Below are positions 16,005-24,280 of a DNA stretch of 64,000 nucleotides, one piece after another; position 1 is the first letter of the stretch, and every line of letters starts with the position of its first letter. Source of the stretch: Chitinophaga silvatica (GTDB lineage: Bacteria > Bacteroidota > Bacteroidia > Chitinophagales > Chitinophagaceae). Both the position numbers and the translations under genes were made by a program. The stretch is taken from NCBI RefSeq assembly GCF_003419895.1, contig NZ_QPMM01000010.1, positions 248,001 through 312,000 of the forward strand, in the 5' to 3' direction. The notes beneath the pieces were generated by a model, which was not told where the DNA came from, did no database searches, and worked only from the letters and a program-made list of their open reading frames with translations.

Positions 16005-16997
16005 ATGATTAAAACAAAACATGCCTTAGTTGTTTTTGGATTAACCACTGTATTGTTAGCAAGTAATTGTAGCAAAAATGAAGTTTCTTCTGTACCCGAG
16101 CACAATAAAACTATTCTTCAAACAAAACAACCTATTGTGAGCAACAATAGACTTCTCTTTAACTCTCAGGAAAATTTAATCGCGTACCTCAAAGAAAACA
16201 TGAGAAAAAAAATTATTGACCAGGATGGATTTACATCGCTTTCTACAGCCTTAAAAAATTTACCTGATAAAACTCCTGTTTCCGATGAGCTTAGAGATCT
16301 TCTCTCATTTGGCTTCCCGCAAGAACTACTTTCGGTATTAAATTCTAAAGGCGAGGTAAGGATAGGAGACGAAATTGTGTGGTATCATTCCGGAAAGAAG
16401 TATTACATTCCTGTAGCAGATGAAAGTAAAATAGATCAAATCAAACAGAAACCTGAATCTATCGACAAGTTCTTTGATGCTAAGCAAATTAAGCTCCAAT
16501 CCATTAATCCTAATGCAAAAACTGACATTGGTCTAACAGCTACAGACTCTCGCTATATAAAAGAGTTCTATCTTTGGGGAACTACACATACCAGATTTGT
16601 ACATGAAGCTTCTGCCTTCATTGAAGGAACAAATGTAGGCACATGGATTGCTTACTCAGTTATAAGATTGAAGCTCGAATGGAAAGATTGCTGCAAATGG
16701 AACCCGGCAACAACAATAAGAGATGTTTCAGTGAATTTAACAGGCAGCGCTAACCTCTACAACGGAACAGGCACACTTCCTACAAATGGTAATTATATTA
16801 TGGGGCCAAGTGTTTCAATTAATGTAACAGATGTAGTTAACAGTGATTATGTAGTTACTTTAGCAGCAGTAGAAGGTTATGGTTCGCTACTAAGTGGCTC
16901 ACATTGGACTTTGAGGCTAGATGGTTCAATCTATCAATACGCACAAGGAGATTACCTTACAAATGCGTGGACAAATACCGCCACGCCAATGTGGTAA
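16005..16997 (+). CDS. hypothetical exported protein, 330 aa
   Basis: A hydrophobic N-terminus ends at LASNC (Cys22), similar to a lipobox but with an unusual Asn before the Cys; lipidation is therefore uncertain, export is likely. The N-terminal half is polar and helical. From about residue 180 the protein looks beta-rich, with Trp/Tyr/Gly stretches and a double Cys in WKDCCKWNP near 228. I recognise no domain. It lies alone between the Fic gene and a strong terminator, in the AT-rich stretch after the tRNAs. Confidence 0.7.
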   Translation: MIKTKHALVVFGLTTVLLASNCSKNEVSSVPEHNKTILQTKQPIVSNNRLLFNSQENLIAYLKENMRKKIIDQDGFTSLSTALKNLPDKTPVSDELRDLLSFGFPQELLSVLNSKGEVRIGDEIVWYHSGKKYYIPVADESKIDQIKQKPESIDKFFDAKQIKLQSINPNAKTDIGLTATDSRYIKEFYLWGTTHTRFVHEASAFIEGTNVGTWIAYSVIRLKLEWKDCCKWNPATTIRDVSVNLTGSANLYNGTGTLPTNGNYIMGPSVSINVTDVVNSDYVVTLAAVEGYGSLLSGSHWTLRLDGSIYQYAQGDYLTNAWTNTATPMW

Positions 16998-17039
16998 AAT
17001 ATTCAAAATAATAATTGCTCTCATAAGTACAATGTTTTT

Positions 17040-17070
17040 AAAAATCTGGCTGCCAATCAGCCAGATTTTT
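17040..17070 (+). terminator. terminator after the 330-aa protein gene
   Basis: AAAATCTGGCTG (17041-17052) pairs with CAGCCAGATTTT around CCAAT, followed by more T. It sits about 45 bases past the stop. Confidence 0.9.
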
Positions 17071-17084
17071 ATATTTTTCATCCC

Positions 17085-17420
17085 ATGAAACATCCTTTTC
17101 AGTGCATCGACTGGAGCACTATATCTCCCACTACCCATCCCGGCATTACTGGTACCGCCTTATGGCAAACCCTTCAACTGCCAGGTTTACGCATTCGAAC
17201 TGTCACTTACTCGCCGGGCTATCTTGCAGATCATTGGTGTAAGAAAGGGCATATAGTTCATTGCCTGGAAGGAAGCTTTATCAGTGAACTGGATAATGGA
17301 GAACAGTTTGTATTGAACCAGGGCATGACCTATGTTGTTTCTGATGACCTTAGTAATCACCGTTCCAGTACAGAATCAGGAGTAAAGCTATTGATTATTG
17401 ATGGCGACTTTCTGAAGTAA
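17085..17420 (+). CDS. DHCW-motif cupin protein
   Basis: A single-domain cupin of 111 aa. It contains ADHWCKKGHIVHCLEG near residues 46-61, the DH-W-C signature of the DHCW cupin family, with a His that may bind metal. The second cupin half runs through GEQFVLNQGMTYVVSDD. Cupins of this kind have no established substrate. The start is the ATG at 17085, right after a terminator; downstream is 133 bases without a gene, then the convergent erythromycin-esterase-like gene. Confidence 0.85.
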   Translation: MKHPFQCIDWSTISPTTHPGITGTALWQTLQLPGLRIRTVTYSPGYLADHWCKKGHIVHCLEGSFISELDNGEQFVLNQGMTYVVSDDLSNHRSSTESGVKLLIIDGDFLK

Positions 17421-17553
17421 GTAATATGATTTCCTATACATTCTAATTGCAATAGAGCTTCGCCATAACTATCATATGGATTGATAAAGATAATCATAGA
17501 CCAAGGTAGTTCATTTGTCCGCGAATATGCGAGGGCCTTGGAGACTTATTCTC

Positions 17554-18882
17554 CTAAACCCCAAAAGGATAAGTTTCCGGCATTTGCCTTCCATCCGGTT
17601 TGATATGTAATGGATGTAATGCTGTTACCTGATCCAGGTAAATGAAGGCATCATACCGCAAAGGAAGTATACTAGGCACATAATTACCATACTGCTCATA
17701 CTCGGGATTGTAAACTACTCCAATGGCGCGATGTCCAACCGGTACTTCTAGAAATTGAGTGTTGCGAAGATCATCCATCCATAACCATTTATTACCACTC
17801 CCTTCAATCTTTAACAACTGTTCCCAACTCCCGGATTGGGCTGGAGGAACAGCTACACTTCTCATTGGTGCTCCCCATCTGCTTCCTGCCATTACCTGCC
17901 CCTGATAAGCACCAAATCCCAACAGTGCAACCTGGTGTTCTCCAAATTTCATTCTTGCCAATTCACCAATATTTACCATGCCTTCGCTTGTCATGTCGGT
18001 AGCCCTCGCATCACCAATATGTGTATTATGCGCCCAAATAATAGCTTTCGATTGCTCACCATGAAATTGTAATAACCGCTCCAGGGTTTCCTCCATATGC
18101 AGGTCACGAATATTCCATGAATGAGGTCCGCCTTTTATCATAGCATTATAGTAATTCTCGGCATGTACTGTTATCAGTGCATTCTGTTCTGTGCTAAAAG
18201 CACTTTCGTGATCTGTATCATAATTGGGGAAATGAAGTCGGATTCCCTGAAGCAGGTTAACAACTTCAGTTCTGCATAACTCCGGTACCAGGGAAGTGGC
18301 TCTTGCATAACCATGTCCTTCTTCTGTACGATAAGGTTCAAAACACTGATATGCTTCTTCAGCCATGGCAACCATTGCAGGATCTTTCTCTTTCAGGTAG
18401 GTTATGATTGCTTCCATACTTTCCCAAAGGCTATATACATCCAGGCCATAGAAACCAATTTGGTTTTCAGAAGATACTGATCCATTGTAATCATACAGCC
18501 ATTCACCTAAAGCAGTGATTTCCCAGTTTGCCCACATCCAGGTGGGCCAACGATTGAAGGAATGTAATACATCGAAGGCACTGTTCCCGGATTCTTCGTA
18601 ATGTTTTATATACCTGTTAAACCGGTAGCAATCGGGCCAGTCTCCTTCTACTGCAATAAAATTGAAGCCTTTCTCCAGAATAAGCCTTTGTGTGATATAA
18701 TTACGCCATTTGTAATATTCATGATTACCATGTGAAGCCTCTCCCAACATTACCACACGAGCACTTCCTATCCTTTCAATTAAAGCATCAAGCTCTTCTC
18801 CTTTGCCTAAAGGATGTGATACATAATGAAGATTAGCGACAGAATCTGCAATATCTAAAGTCTGTTTGAAATAATGATTCAT
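17554..18882 (-). CDS. erythromycin esterase family protein
   Basis: 442 aa, near the usual family size. Conserved blocks include VVMLGEASHGNHEYYKWR near residue 44, with the catalytic-type Glu and His, AVEGDWPDCYRFN near 78, and AIIWAHNTHIGDA near 267. EreA/EreB members hydrolyse the macrolide lactone, but most chromosomal members have unknown substrates and are not proven resistance enzymes. Its neighbours, divergently transcribed 95 bases away, are an alpha/beta hydrolase and a phosphoribosyltransferase; this set recurs together in bacterial genomes, suggesting a shared unknown pathway or stress response rather than macrolide resistance. Confidence 0.9.
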   Translation of the reverse strand: MNHYFKQTLDIADSVANLHYVSHPLGKGEELDALIERIGSARVVMLGEASHGNHEYYKWRNYITQRLILEKGFNFIAVEGDWPDCYRFNRYIKHYEESGNSAFDVLHSFNRWPTWMWANWEITALGEWLYDYNGSVSSENQIGFYGLDVYSLWESMEAIITYLKEKDPAMVAMAEEAYQCFEPYRTEEGHGYARATSLVPELCRTEVVNLLQGIRLHFPNYDTDHESAFSTEQNALITVHAENYYNAMIKGGPHSWNIRDLHMEETLERLLQFHGEQSKAIIWAHNTHIGDARATDMTSEGMVNIGELARMKFGEHQVALLGFGAYQGQVMAGSRWGAPMRSVAVPPAQSGSWEQLLKIEGSGNKWLWMDDLRNTQFLEVPVGHRAIGVVYNPEYEQYGNYVPSILPLRYDAFIYLDQVTALHPLHIKPDGRQMPETYPFGV

Positions 18883-18977
18883 GATAAAAAATCCTTGTTA
18901 AGATAAAATCCCAGCAATTTTCGGGCAACGATAATAGACTGTATTAGTTCTGGCATTCATTTTTCTGAATCTCAGGT

Positions 18978-19622
18978 ATGAAACAGAATTTTCATGAGAT
19001 CGTGAATATACCAACCGGACAAGTGTTCCTGGAAGGAGAACTGACAATACCTGCAGAAGCCAGGTCAATAGTTATTTTTTGTCATGGTAGCGGTAGCAGT
19101 AGATTTAGTACACGTAATAAGGCAGTTGCATTAAACTTACAACAACATCAGTTTGGTACGCTATTATTCGATCTGCTGACACAGGAAGAGGATGAGGCTT
19201 CTTATGCCATGCGTTTCGATATAGATTTGTTAGCGAGCAGACTTGTTGGTGTAACAGAATGGTTATCCACCTCCCAACAATTCGATTCTTATGCACTGGG
19301 ATATTTTGGAGCCAGTACAGGTGCTGCTGCCGCGTTGAAAGCTGCGAGTCAGTTACCCTATGTACAAGCTGTGGTTAGCCGGGGAGGCCGACCCGATCTT
19401 GCAGGTGAATCATTAGTTCACGTATCTACTCCTACCTTACTAATAGTAGGGAGTCTGGACCTTGAAGTATTAGCGCTGAATCGGGATGCCTTAAATCTGC
19501 TGAACGGCCCCAAAAAACTCCTGGTAATAACTGGTGCAGGGCATCTCTTCGAAGAAGGAGATACACTTTCTCAGGTTAGTAAAGCTGCGCTGGAGTGGTT
19601 TAAACAATATCTCATCAATTAA
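18978..19622 (+). CDS. dienelactone-hydrolase-like alpha/beta hydrolase
   Basis: A 214-aa alpha/beta hydrolase. The oxyanion region is FCHGSGSSR (34-42), the nucleophile elbow is GASTGA with Ser113, and the catalytic His is probably His189 in GAGHLFEEG, with an Asp in VGSLDLEV near 160. This matches the small dienelactone-hydrolase-like group that is often found next to, or fused with, phosphoribosyltransferases. The substrate is unknown. It is 11 bases upstream of the phosphoribosyltransferase gene. Confidence 0.88.
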   Translation: MKQNFHEIVNIPTGQVFLEGELTIPAEARSIVIFCHGSGSSRFSTRNKAVALNLQQHQFGTLLFDLLTQEEDEASYAMRFDIDLLASRLVGVTEWLSTSQQFDSYALGYFGASTGAAAALKAASQLPYVQAVVSRGGRPDLAGESLVHVSTPTLLIVGSLDLEVLALNRDALNLLNGPKKLLVITGAGHLFEEGDTLSQVSKAALEWFKQYLIN

Positions 19623-19633
19623 AAACTCCCCGT

Positions 19634-20251
19634 ATGTTTAGAAACAGAATAGAAGCAGGTCATCAACTTGTACCATTGTTGGAAAAGTACAAACACCAGA
19701 ATGGAATAGTGCTGGCCGTACCGCGTGGAGGTGTGCCAATTGCGTATATTGTTGCCAGTGAATTGCAGTTGCCATTAAGTCTTACTCTTACCAAGAAAAT
19801 TGGTCATCCCGACAATGAGGAATATGCTATTGGGGCCGTTAGCCTTACCGCCAGCTATATTGTTCCGCATCCAGATGTTTCTGAAGACTATATTCAAAAA
19901 ACCATAAAAAAAGTACGCAGCAGGTTAGCTGAGATGCAAAGGTTATATCTTGGAGATCGCGCCCTCCAACCTGTTACGGGGAAAATAGTAATAATAATAG
20001 ATGACGGTGTTGCTACCGGGAGTACTTTACTGGCTACCATTAAAATGTTGCGTAAGGAGAAGCCAGAAAAAATTGTTGTGGCAGTTCCTGTAGCTTCTGA
20101 ATCGGCCTACCAGTTACTACAGCTGGCAGCAGATGAAGTCATTGTATTACAAATACCAGAGTATTTCTTTGGTGTTGGTGCTTTTTATAATGATTTTAGT
20201 GAAGTGAGTGATGAGGAAGTGATAAAATATATGCACAAATCTGAAAAGTAA
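19634..20251 (+). CDS. phosphoribosyltransferase domain protein
   Basis: 205 aa. The PRPP-binding motif IVIIIDDGVATGSTL lies near residues 116-130, and VPRGGVPIAY near 29-38 gives the first phosphate loop of type I phosphoribosyltransferases. The base acceptor cannot be told from sequence. It is downstream of and probably co-transcribed with the alpha/beta hydrolase; the pair occurs as a fusion in other bacteria. Its stop is only 7 bases from the stop of the convergent sugar kinase. Confidence 0.88.
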   Translation: MFRNRIEAGHQLVPLLEKYKHQNGIVLAVPRGGVPIAYIVASELQLPLSLTLTKKIGHPDNEEYAIGAVSLTASYIVPHPDVSEDYIQKTIKKVRSRLAEMQRLYLGDRALQPVTGKIVIIIDDGVATGSTLLATIKMLRKEKPEKIVVAVPVASESAYQLLQLAADEVIVLQIPEYFFGVGAFYNDFSEVSDEEVIKYMHKSEK

Positions 20252-20258
20252 TACGTGC

Positions 20259-21185
20259 TTACCCCATACTTTGAAATAACTCCTCTGCATCTTTCAAATG
20301 ACAAAGCGCTGTACCCGAATTCATTGTTGCCGCCGTTCCACTGGCTACCCCAAATTTTACAGCAGTATATATATCTGCACCCCGTGCTAGTTGCAATACC
20401 ATCCCTGCCACCATACTATCTCCGGCTCCTACTGTGCTTAGGGCCTTTACCACCGGCGCCTGATAATGCTTAACTTCCTCTTCAGTAACCAAAATTGCCC
20501 CTCCTGCACCTAATGAAACAACAACATACCTGCAATCTCCAGCCTGGATAATAGACCTGGCAGCAACGACGGTTTCTTCACCGGTAAGCTCCTCCTTGCC
20601 TGCAAGTGTAGCAAGTTCAGCAAGGTTTGGCTTTAATAAATAAACCCCGCTATTGGCAGCTAATTGCAGGGCCTTACCAGAAGTATCCACAATAAAAGGA
20701 ATTCCTTTTCTTTTAGCCAATAACCCAATATGCTGAAAGGCATTTTCAGCAAGTCCGGGTGTCAGGCCTCCACTGGCAACTACAAACGATACATCATTCA
20801 TGGCATTATCTAATATTTCCAAACCCTGAAGCCATTCTTTTTCCGAAATGTAAGGTCCGGGCATATTAAAGCGGAATTGCTGTTGGGTTGCCTCATCAGT
20901 TACGATGAGGTTCTCTCTGGTATGTTGGGCTATGGGTATCATAATAGCTGTAACCTGTTCGGCAGCAAGCAATTCATTGAAAAAATGACCAGTATAGCCT
21001 CCTCCAAAAAATGCAGCTGTTGCTTGTCCTCCGAGCTTAACAATTGCTCTTGCCACATTCACACCTCCCCCACCCGGCTCAAACACAGGTGGAGAACATC
21101 TAAGTTTTCTATCAGGTACTAAAGTAGTAACGCTTGTACTTTTATCGATTGCCGGATTAAAAGTTATAGTTATGACTGGTTTCAT
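20259..21185 (-). CDS. PfkB family hexose kinase (1-phosphofructokinase type)
   Basis: A 308-aa ribokinase-fold kinase of the FruK/LacC/PfkB-2 group. The N-terminal TFNPAIDKS is typical of this group, the first signature is around GGGGVNVARAIVKLGG (38-53), and the second is GAGDSMVAGMV with the catalytic Asp near 253. It should phosphorylate a phosphorylated hexose such as fructose 6-phosphate or 1-phosphate. No PTS gene is nearby. It converges on the phosphoribosyltransferase gene with a 7-base gap and no visible terminator, so the two transcripts may overlap. Confidence 0.9.
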   Translation of the reverse strand: MKPVITITFNPAIDKSTSVTTLVPDRKLRCSPPVFEPGGGGVNVARAIVKLGGQATAAFFGGGYTGHFFNELLAAEQVTAIMIPIAQHTRENLIVTDEATQQQFRFNMPGPYISEKEWLQGLEILDNAMNDVSFVVASGGLTPGLAENAFQHIGLLAKRKGIPFIVDTSGKALQLAANSGVYLLKPNLAELATLAGKEELTGEETVVAARSIIQAGDCRYVVVSLGAGGAILVTEEEVKHYQAPVVKALSTVGAGDSMVAGMVLQLARGADIYTAVKFGVASGTAATMNSGTALCHLKDAEELFQSMG

Positions 21186-21257
21186 AACATAGTTTTATTC
21201 TTTTAACATCCTGGCTGCTCTGCAGGTTCTACAGATTAACAATTTTTACTATTCAAA

Positions 21258-21623
21258 CTACTGCTCCTTCGGCTCATTAAACTCCAGCTTATTATAAAAC
21301 GGATCACTAACCGTTACCGTTAATGCATTCCAAAAAGCATGTTCCAAACCCGGTTTGTTATACTTATAGTTCTTTGCTATAAGCTCCTGGTGATAGGCTT
21401 CCAAACCATCGTATTGAATTAGTACCTTGGCACCCGGACTACTATCGCCATGATGTTCCGACAGATGCAAAAGAATATCTCCCAGGGAAATTTGCATATA
21501 AATTGGTGAATTATCATCGAAGCGATGTTCCCAATCGATTTTAAATCCTAACCAGTCACAATAGAATTCTTTTGCTTTGTTGTAGTCGAAAATTCGAAGA
21601 ACGGGGATTACTTTATTTGTCAT
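21258..21623 (-). CDS. glyoxalase/bleomycin-resistance (VOC) family protein
   Basis: A 121-aa vicinal-oxygen-chelate domain. It shows the usual pattern: an opening strand VIPVLRIFDYNKAKEFYCDWLGF, a middle ISLGDILLHLSEHHGDSSPG and an end VTVSDPFYNKLEFNEP. His and Glu at the expected ends of strands could form a metal site. The form is close to small proteins annotated as glyoxalase superfamily or bleomycin-resistance-like, which bind or modify small molecules; the substrate is unknown. Monocistronic between the sugar kinase and the SusCD module terminator. Confidence 0.88.
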   Translation of the reverse strand: MTNKVIPVLRIFDYNKAKEFYCDWLGFKIDWEHRFDDNSPIYMQISLGDILLHLSEHHGDSSPGAKVLIQYDGLEAYHQELIAKNYKYNKPGLEHAFWNALTVTVSDPFYNKLEFNEPKEQ

Positions 21624-21653
21624 ACTTAGAATTGTGACATAAAGCTATTAAAA

Positions 21654-21677
21654 AAGCGCCTCAAAACTGAGGCGCTT
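21654..21677 (-). terminator. terminator of the first SusCD module
   Basis: AAGCGCCTCA and TGAGGCGCTT form a ten-pair stem around AAAC. On the minus strand a T-run follows, so it ends the leftward sigma-FecR-SusC-SusD-TlpA transcripts 20 bases past the TlpA stop. Confidence 0.9.
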
Positions 21678-21697
21678 CTCATTAATTAACAACCTTA

Positions 21698-22909
21698 TTA
21701 AAACGCTGTAATTTTATCTCCCAATAAATCTTTCAATACAAAATCCAATTCTGCTCCTCTTATTTCGCTTGCTACTATTCTTCCTTTAGGGTCGAGCACA
21801 ATGGAAAAAGGAACACCTTCCACTTTGTAGCGTTGTACAACCGGCCCTTTCCATCCTTTCAAATCACAAAGCTGTGGCCATTCCATTTGTTCTTCCTTCA
21901 TAGCTTTATTCCAATCGGCTTTGCGTTCATCAATGGAGATACTAATGATATTGAAATCCTTTTGATCAACAGTTTTACTCAGTTCACGCAAATGAGGTAT
22001 TTCAGCCCGGCAAGGCCCACACCAGGAAGCCCAGAATTCCAGCATATTATATTGCCCAGGCTTTACGAGGCTTGAAAGCTTTACCGTTTTGCCATCACGA
22101 TCGGTAAGAGGAATATCGATATACTTTACTCCTTTTGCTATGAGCTTTGCTTTAGCTGCAGATTTTTTCAGTTCTTTCACAATGCTGGAGGCCGATAACT
22201 TTGCTGAAGGCAAAGCAACAATGGCATCAATTTCAGAAGTGGTCATACCAGACTGAGCACGACTTATTAACTCAAAAGCCAGGTAAGCTGATGCTATAGA
22301 AGAACGATTTGCTTTTATAAAAGCAAGCTTTTGTTCTTTCAATTCATTATCTACCTGATTCATTTCTTTTACCAGCTCTAAACCTCTTGCTGTGTTGAAT
22401 TTACCATCAGCCGCAGGAATATGATATTCCTGCAGGTAAGCCTGATAAAGTTCCTTGTTTCTTGAGGTAAGATCATTGACCGAAGTTTTAAATTGTGTAT
22501 ATAGATCCTGATCTTTTGCACCAGTGATGCTAACATTATCCATGCTGCCACCAGTACCATAATAGTAACCAGGCAAGCTATCTAACAAACAGGTAAAACT
22601 CACCTGCTCGTCGCCCATGAAAAAGCGTACAGCTTTTTGATCTCTGGGTACTCCAGGGTTTTTATCGATGACCAACATTACTTGTCTGCTATACCCCCAT
22701 GGTGCTTTACCATTCAATAAGAACCGCTCATCTTTTATGACAGCCGAATCTCTCATGATCGGTTTATTGCTCTCAAAGGTATCTGAAAGATATACTTTGG
22801 TACCATCTTTAGCTCCTGGGATATTTCCATGCAGGCTATATGGTTTTTGAGCAAATGCGCTGCCGGTCAGCAATGTGAATGTTAATAATATTAATGGTTG
22901 TTTTATCAT
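21698..22909 (-). CDS. DUF4369-TlpA thiol:disulfide protein (module 1)
   Basis: A 403-aa exported thioredoxin-fold protein. The signal peptide covers residues 1-20. The N-terminal part (about 22-130) fits DUF4369, the middle is helical, and the thioredoxin/AhpC-TSA domain begins near 262 with the redox pair WCGPC at 296-300 and the cis-Pro segment GVPFS near 365. Such proteins reduce or oxidise disulfides in the periplasm. It follows susD by 11 bases and closes the module, so its partners are probably substrates or parts handled by this SusCD transporter. Confidence 0.9.
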   Translation of the reverse strand: MIKQPLILLTFTLLTGSAFAQKPYSLHGNIPGAKDGTKVYLSDTFESNKPIMRDSAVIKDERFLLNGKAPWGYSRQVMLVIDKNPGVPRDQKAVRFFMGDEQVSFTCLLDSLPGYYYGTGGSMDNVSITGAKDQDLYTQFKTSVNDLTSRNKELYQAYLQEYHIPAADGKFNTARGLELVKEMNQVDNELKEQKLAFIKANRSSIASAYLAFELISRAQSGMTTSEIDAIVALPSAKLSASSIVKELKKSAAKAKLIAKGVKYIDIPLTDRDGKTVKLSSLVKPGQYNMLEFWASWCGPCRAEIPHLRELSKTVDQKDFNIISISIDERKADWNKAMKEEQMEWPQLCDLKGWKGPVVQRYKVEGVPFSIVLDPKGRIVASEIRGAELDFVLKDLLGDKITAF

Positions 22910-22920
22910 TTTACGAAAGA

Positions 22921-24270
22921 TTATTGTTGATTCAATGGCATGTCTTTGTTAAAGGCCTGTACCTGTAACGGAATCTGGAAGGTATACTGCAGGCTGTGAG
23001 GTTTTAGGGTGCCCATTATTGTTACACCATCAGCACCTAAGCGATTTACAGCTGGCATACGTCCTTCCTGATCCAATCGTTTCATATCTCCCCATCTCAC
23101 ACCTTTCATGGCCAGCTCTCTTCTTCTTTCACCCAGCACCTGATTAATTGCCTCTTCACCTGAATCAGCAGAAAGCGCTACAAAATCTGTAGGTTTGAAG
23201 CGATGTAAACGAATTTCATTTACTATGTCCATTGCGGATTCTGCATCTCCCATGCGAGCCAGGCATTCTGCTTTATTAAGCAGTATTTCTGCATAGGAAA
23301 CAGCCCGGTTAGGGTTGTATTGCAGAAAGTTATTGTAAGTAAGTACACGTGTATCTCCGGTTGTATTACGTTTGGCAAACATGCGGATACGCAGATCCCT
23401 GGCTGTGTCATATTTACTAAGCAAATCGCTGGAATACCTTAAGCTTACATTATTGGAATATCTGACGTATACCTCTTCCGGGCTGATGGTAGTATTTGGA
23501 AGAGTAGAACCCAGATAGTTGTTATAATCCAGCAGGTAATACTGATTACTTTCAATTACTGAATCGGCATAGGCCATTGCATTTGGATAATCCTGCATAT
23601 ACAAATAGTAACGGGAGAGCATTCCGAAGGCGGCAGATTTATTAGCTCTTGTACCATTTGGGGTAGTAATCTCCAGATCAGGTAACGCTTTCTTCAGATC
23701 AGCAATCATTTGCTGAAGATTTTCTTCCAGTAATGGTCTTGCAGGTGTTGCTACACTGATATCTGTTGAAGTGATATACGGAACGCCATAGTTTTTGCCC
23801 GCGGTTGCTTTACTATACCCTGGTGCAAAGAAAGTAAGAAGATGATAGTAATTGTAAGTGCGCGCTACCAAAGCTTCGGCATACAATGTTTTTTTCTTCT
23901 GCAGTGTACCCGAAGTGGCTTCCATAACTCCTTCTGTTATTACATTCATGTTTGCTATAGTATTGTAATAATCAATCCAGATATCTGGTCTTTCAGGTGA
24001 AGCATTGATATACGGATGCCAGAAGTACAGATTGCCGGGGGCCGACATCTGATTTTGCGGATTATAAGTTATATCTGCTAAATCATCCGTTACCGTGAGT
24101 GGGCTTGTATTCCCGGTATTACTAATGGCATTGACACTATTCAACAATGCATCATAATCATTGATGTTACTAGCAATGATGATACCCTTTGGTTTTACAT
24201 CCAGGTATTTACTACAGGAAGTTGTCAATAGCGATATAGATAGCAGGAATGGTAAATAATTCTTTCTCAT
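22921..24270 (-). CDS. SusD/RagB nutrient-binding lipoprotein (module 1)
   Basis: 449 aa. The signal peptide ends in a lipobox TTSC (Cys19), followed by the common SusD start SKYLDVKPKG. Tetratricopeptide-like helices in the middle and a C-terminal half with LLNKAECLARMGD and NEIRLHR near 335-360, then ERRRELAMKGVRWGDMKRL, are typical of RagB/SusD. These lipoproteins cap the SusC channel on the outer surface and hold the ligand. It lies 10 bases after the susC stop. Confidence 0.95.
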   Translation of the reverse strand: MRKNYLPFLLSISLLTTSCSKYLDVKPKGIIIASNINDYDALLNSVNAISNTGNTSPLTVTDDLADITYNPQNQMSAPGNLYFWHPYINASPERPDIWIDYYNTIANMNVITEGVMEATSGTLQKKKTLYAEALVARTYNYYHLLTFFAPGYSKATAGKNYGVPYITSTDISVATPARPLLEENLQQMIADLKKALPDLEITTPNGTRANKSAAFGMLSRYYLYMQDYPNAMAYADSVIESNQYYLLDYNNYLGSTLPNTTISPEEVYVRYSNNVSLRYSSDLLSKYDTARDLRIRMFAKRNTTGDTRVLTYNNFLQYNPNRAVSYAEILLNKAECLARMGDAESAMDIVNEIRLHRFKPTDFVALSADSGEEAINQVLGERRRELAMKGVRWGDMKRLDQEGRMPAVNRLGADGVTIMGTLKPHSLQYTFQIPLQVQAFNKDMPLNQQ

Positions 24271-24280
24271 ACTGCTGATG

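Noticed and set aside
13709..17040. An integrated mobile element with attachment sites
   Set aside because: No integrase, transposase or duplicated tRNA-Leu 3' end was found; only base composition and gene types suggest transfer.
17554..18882. Calling this a macrolide resistance gene
   Set aside because: The family is broad and the gene sits in a conserved metabolic-type cluster without other resistance genes.
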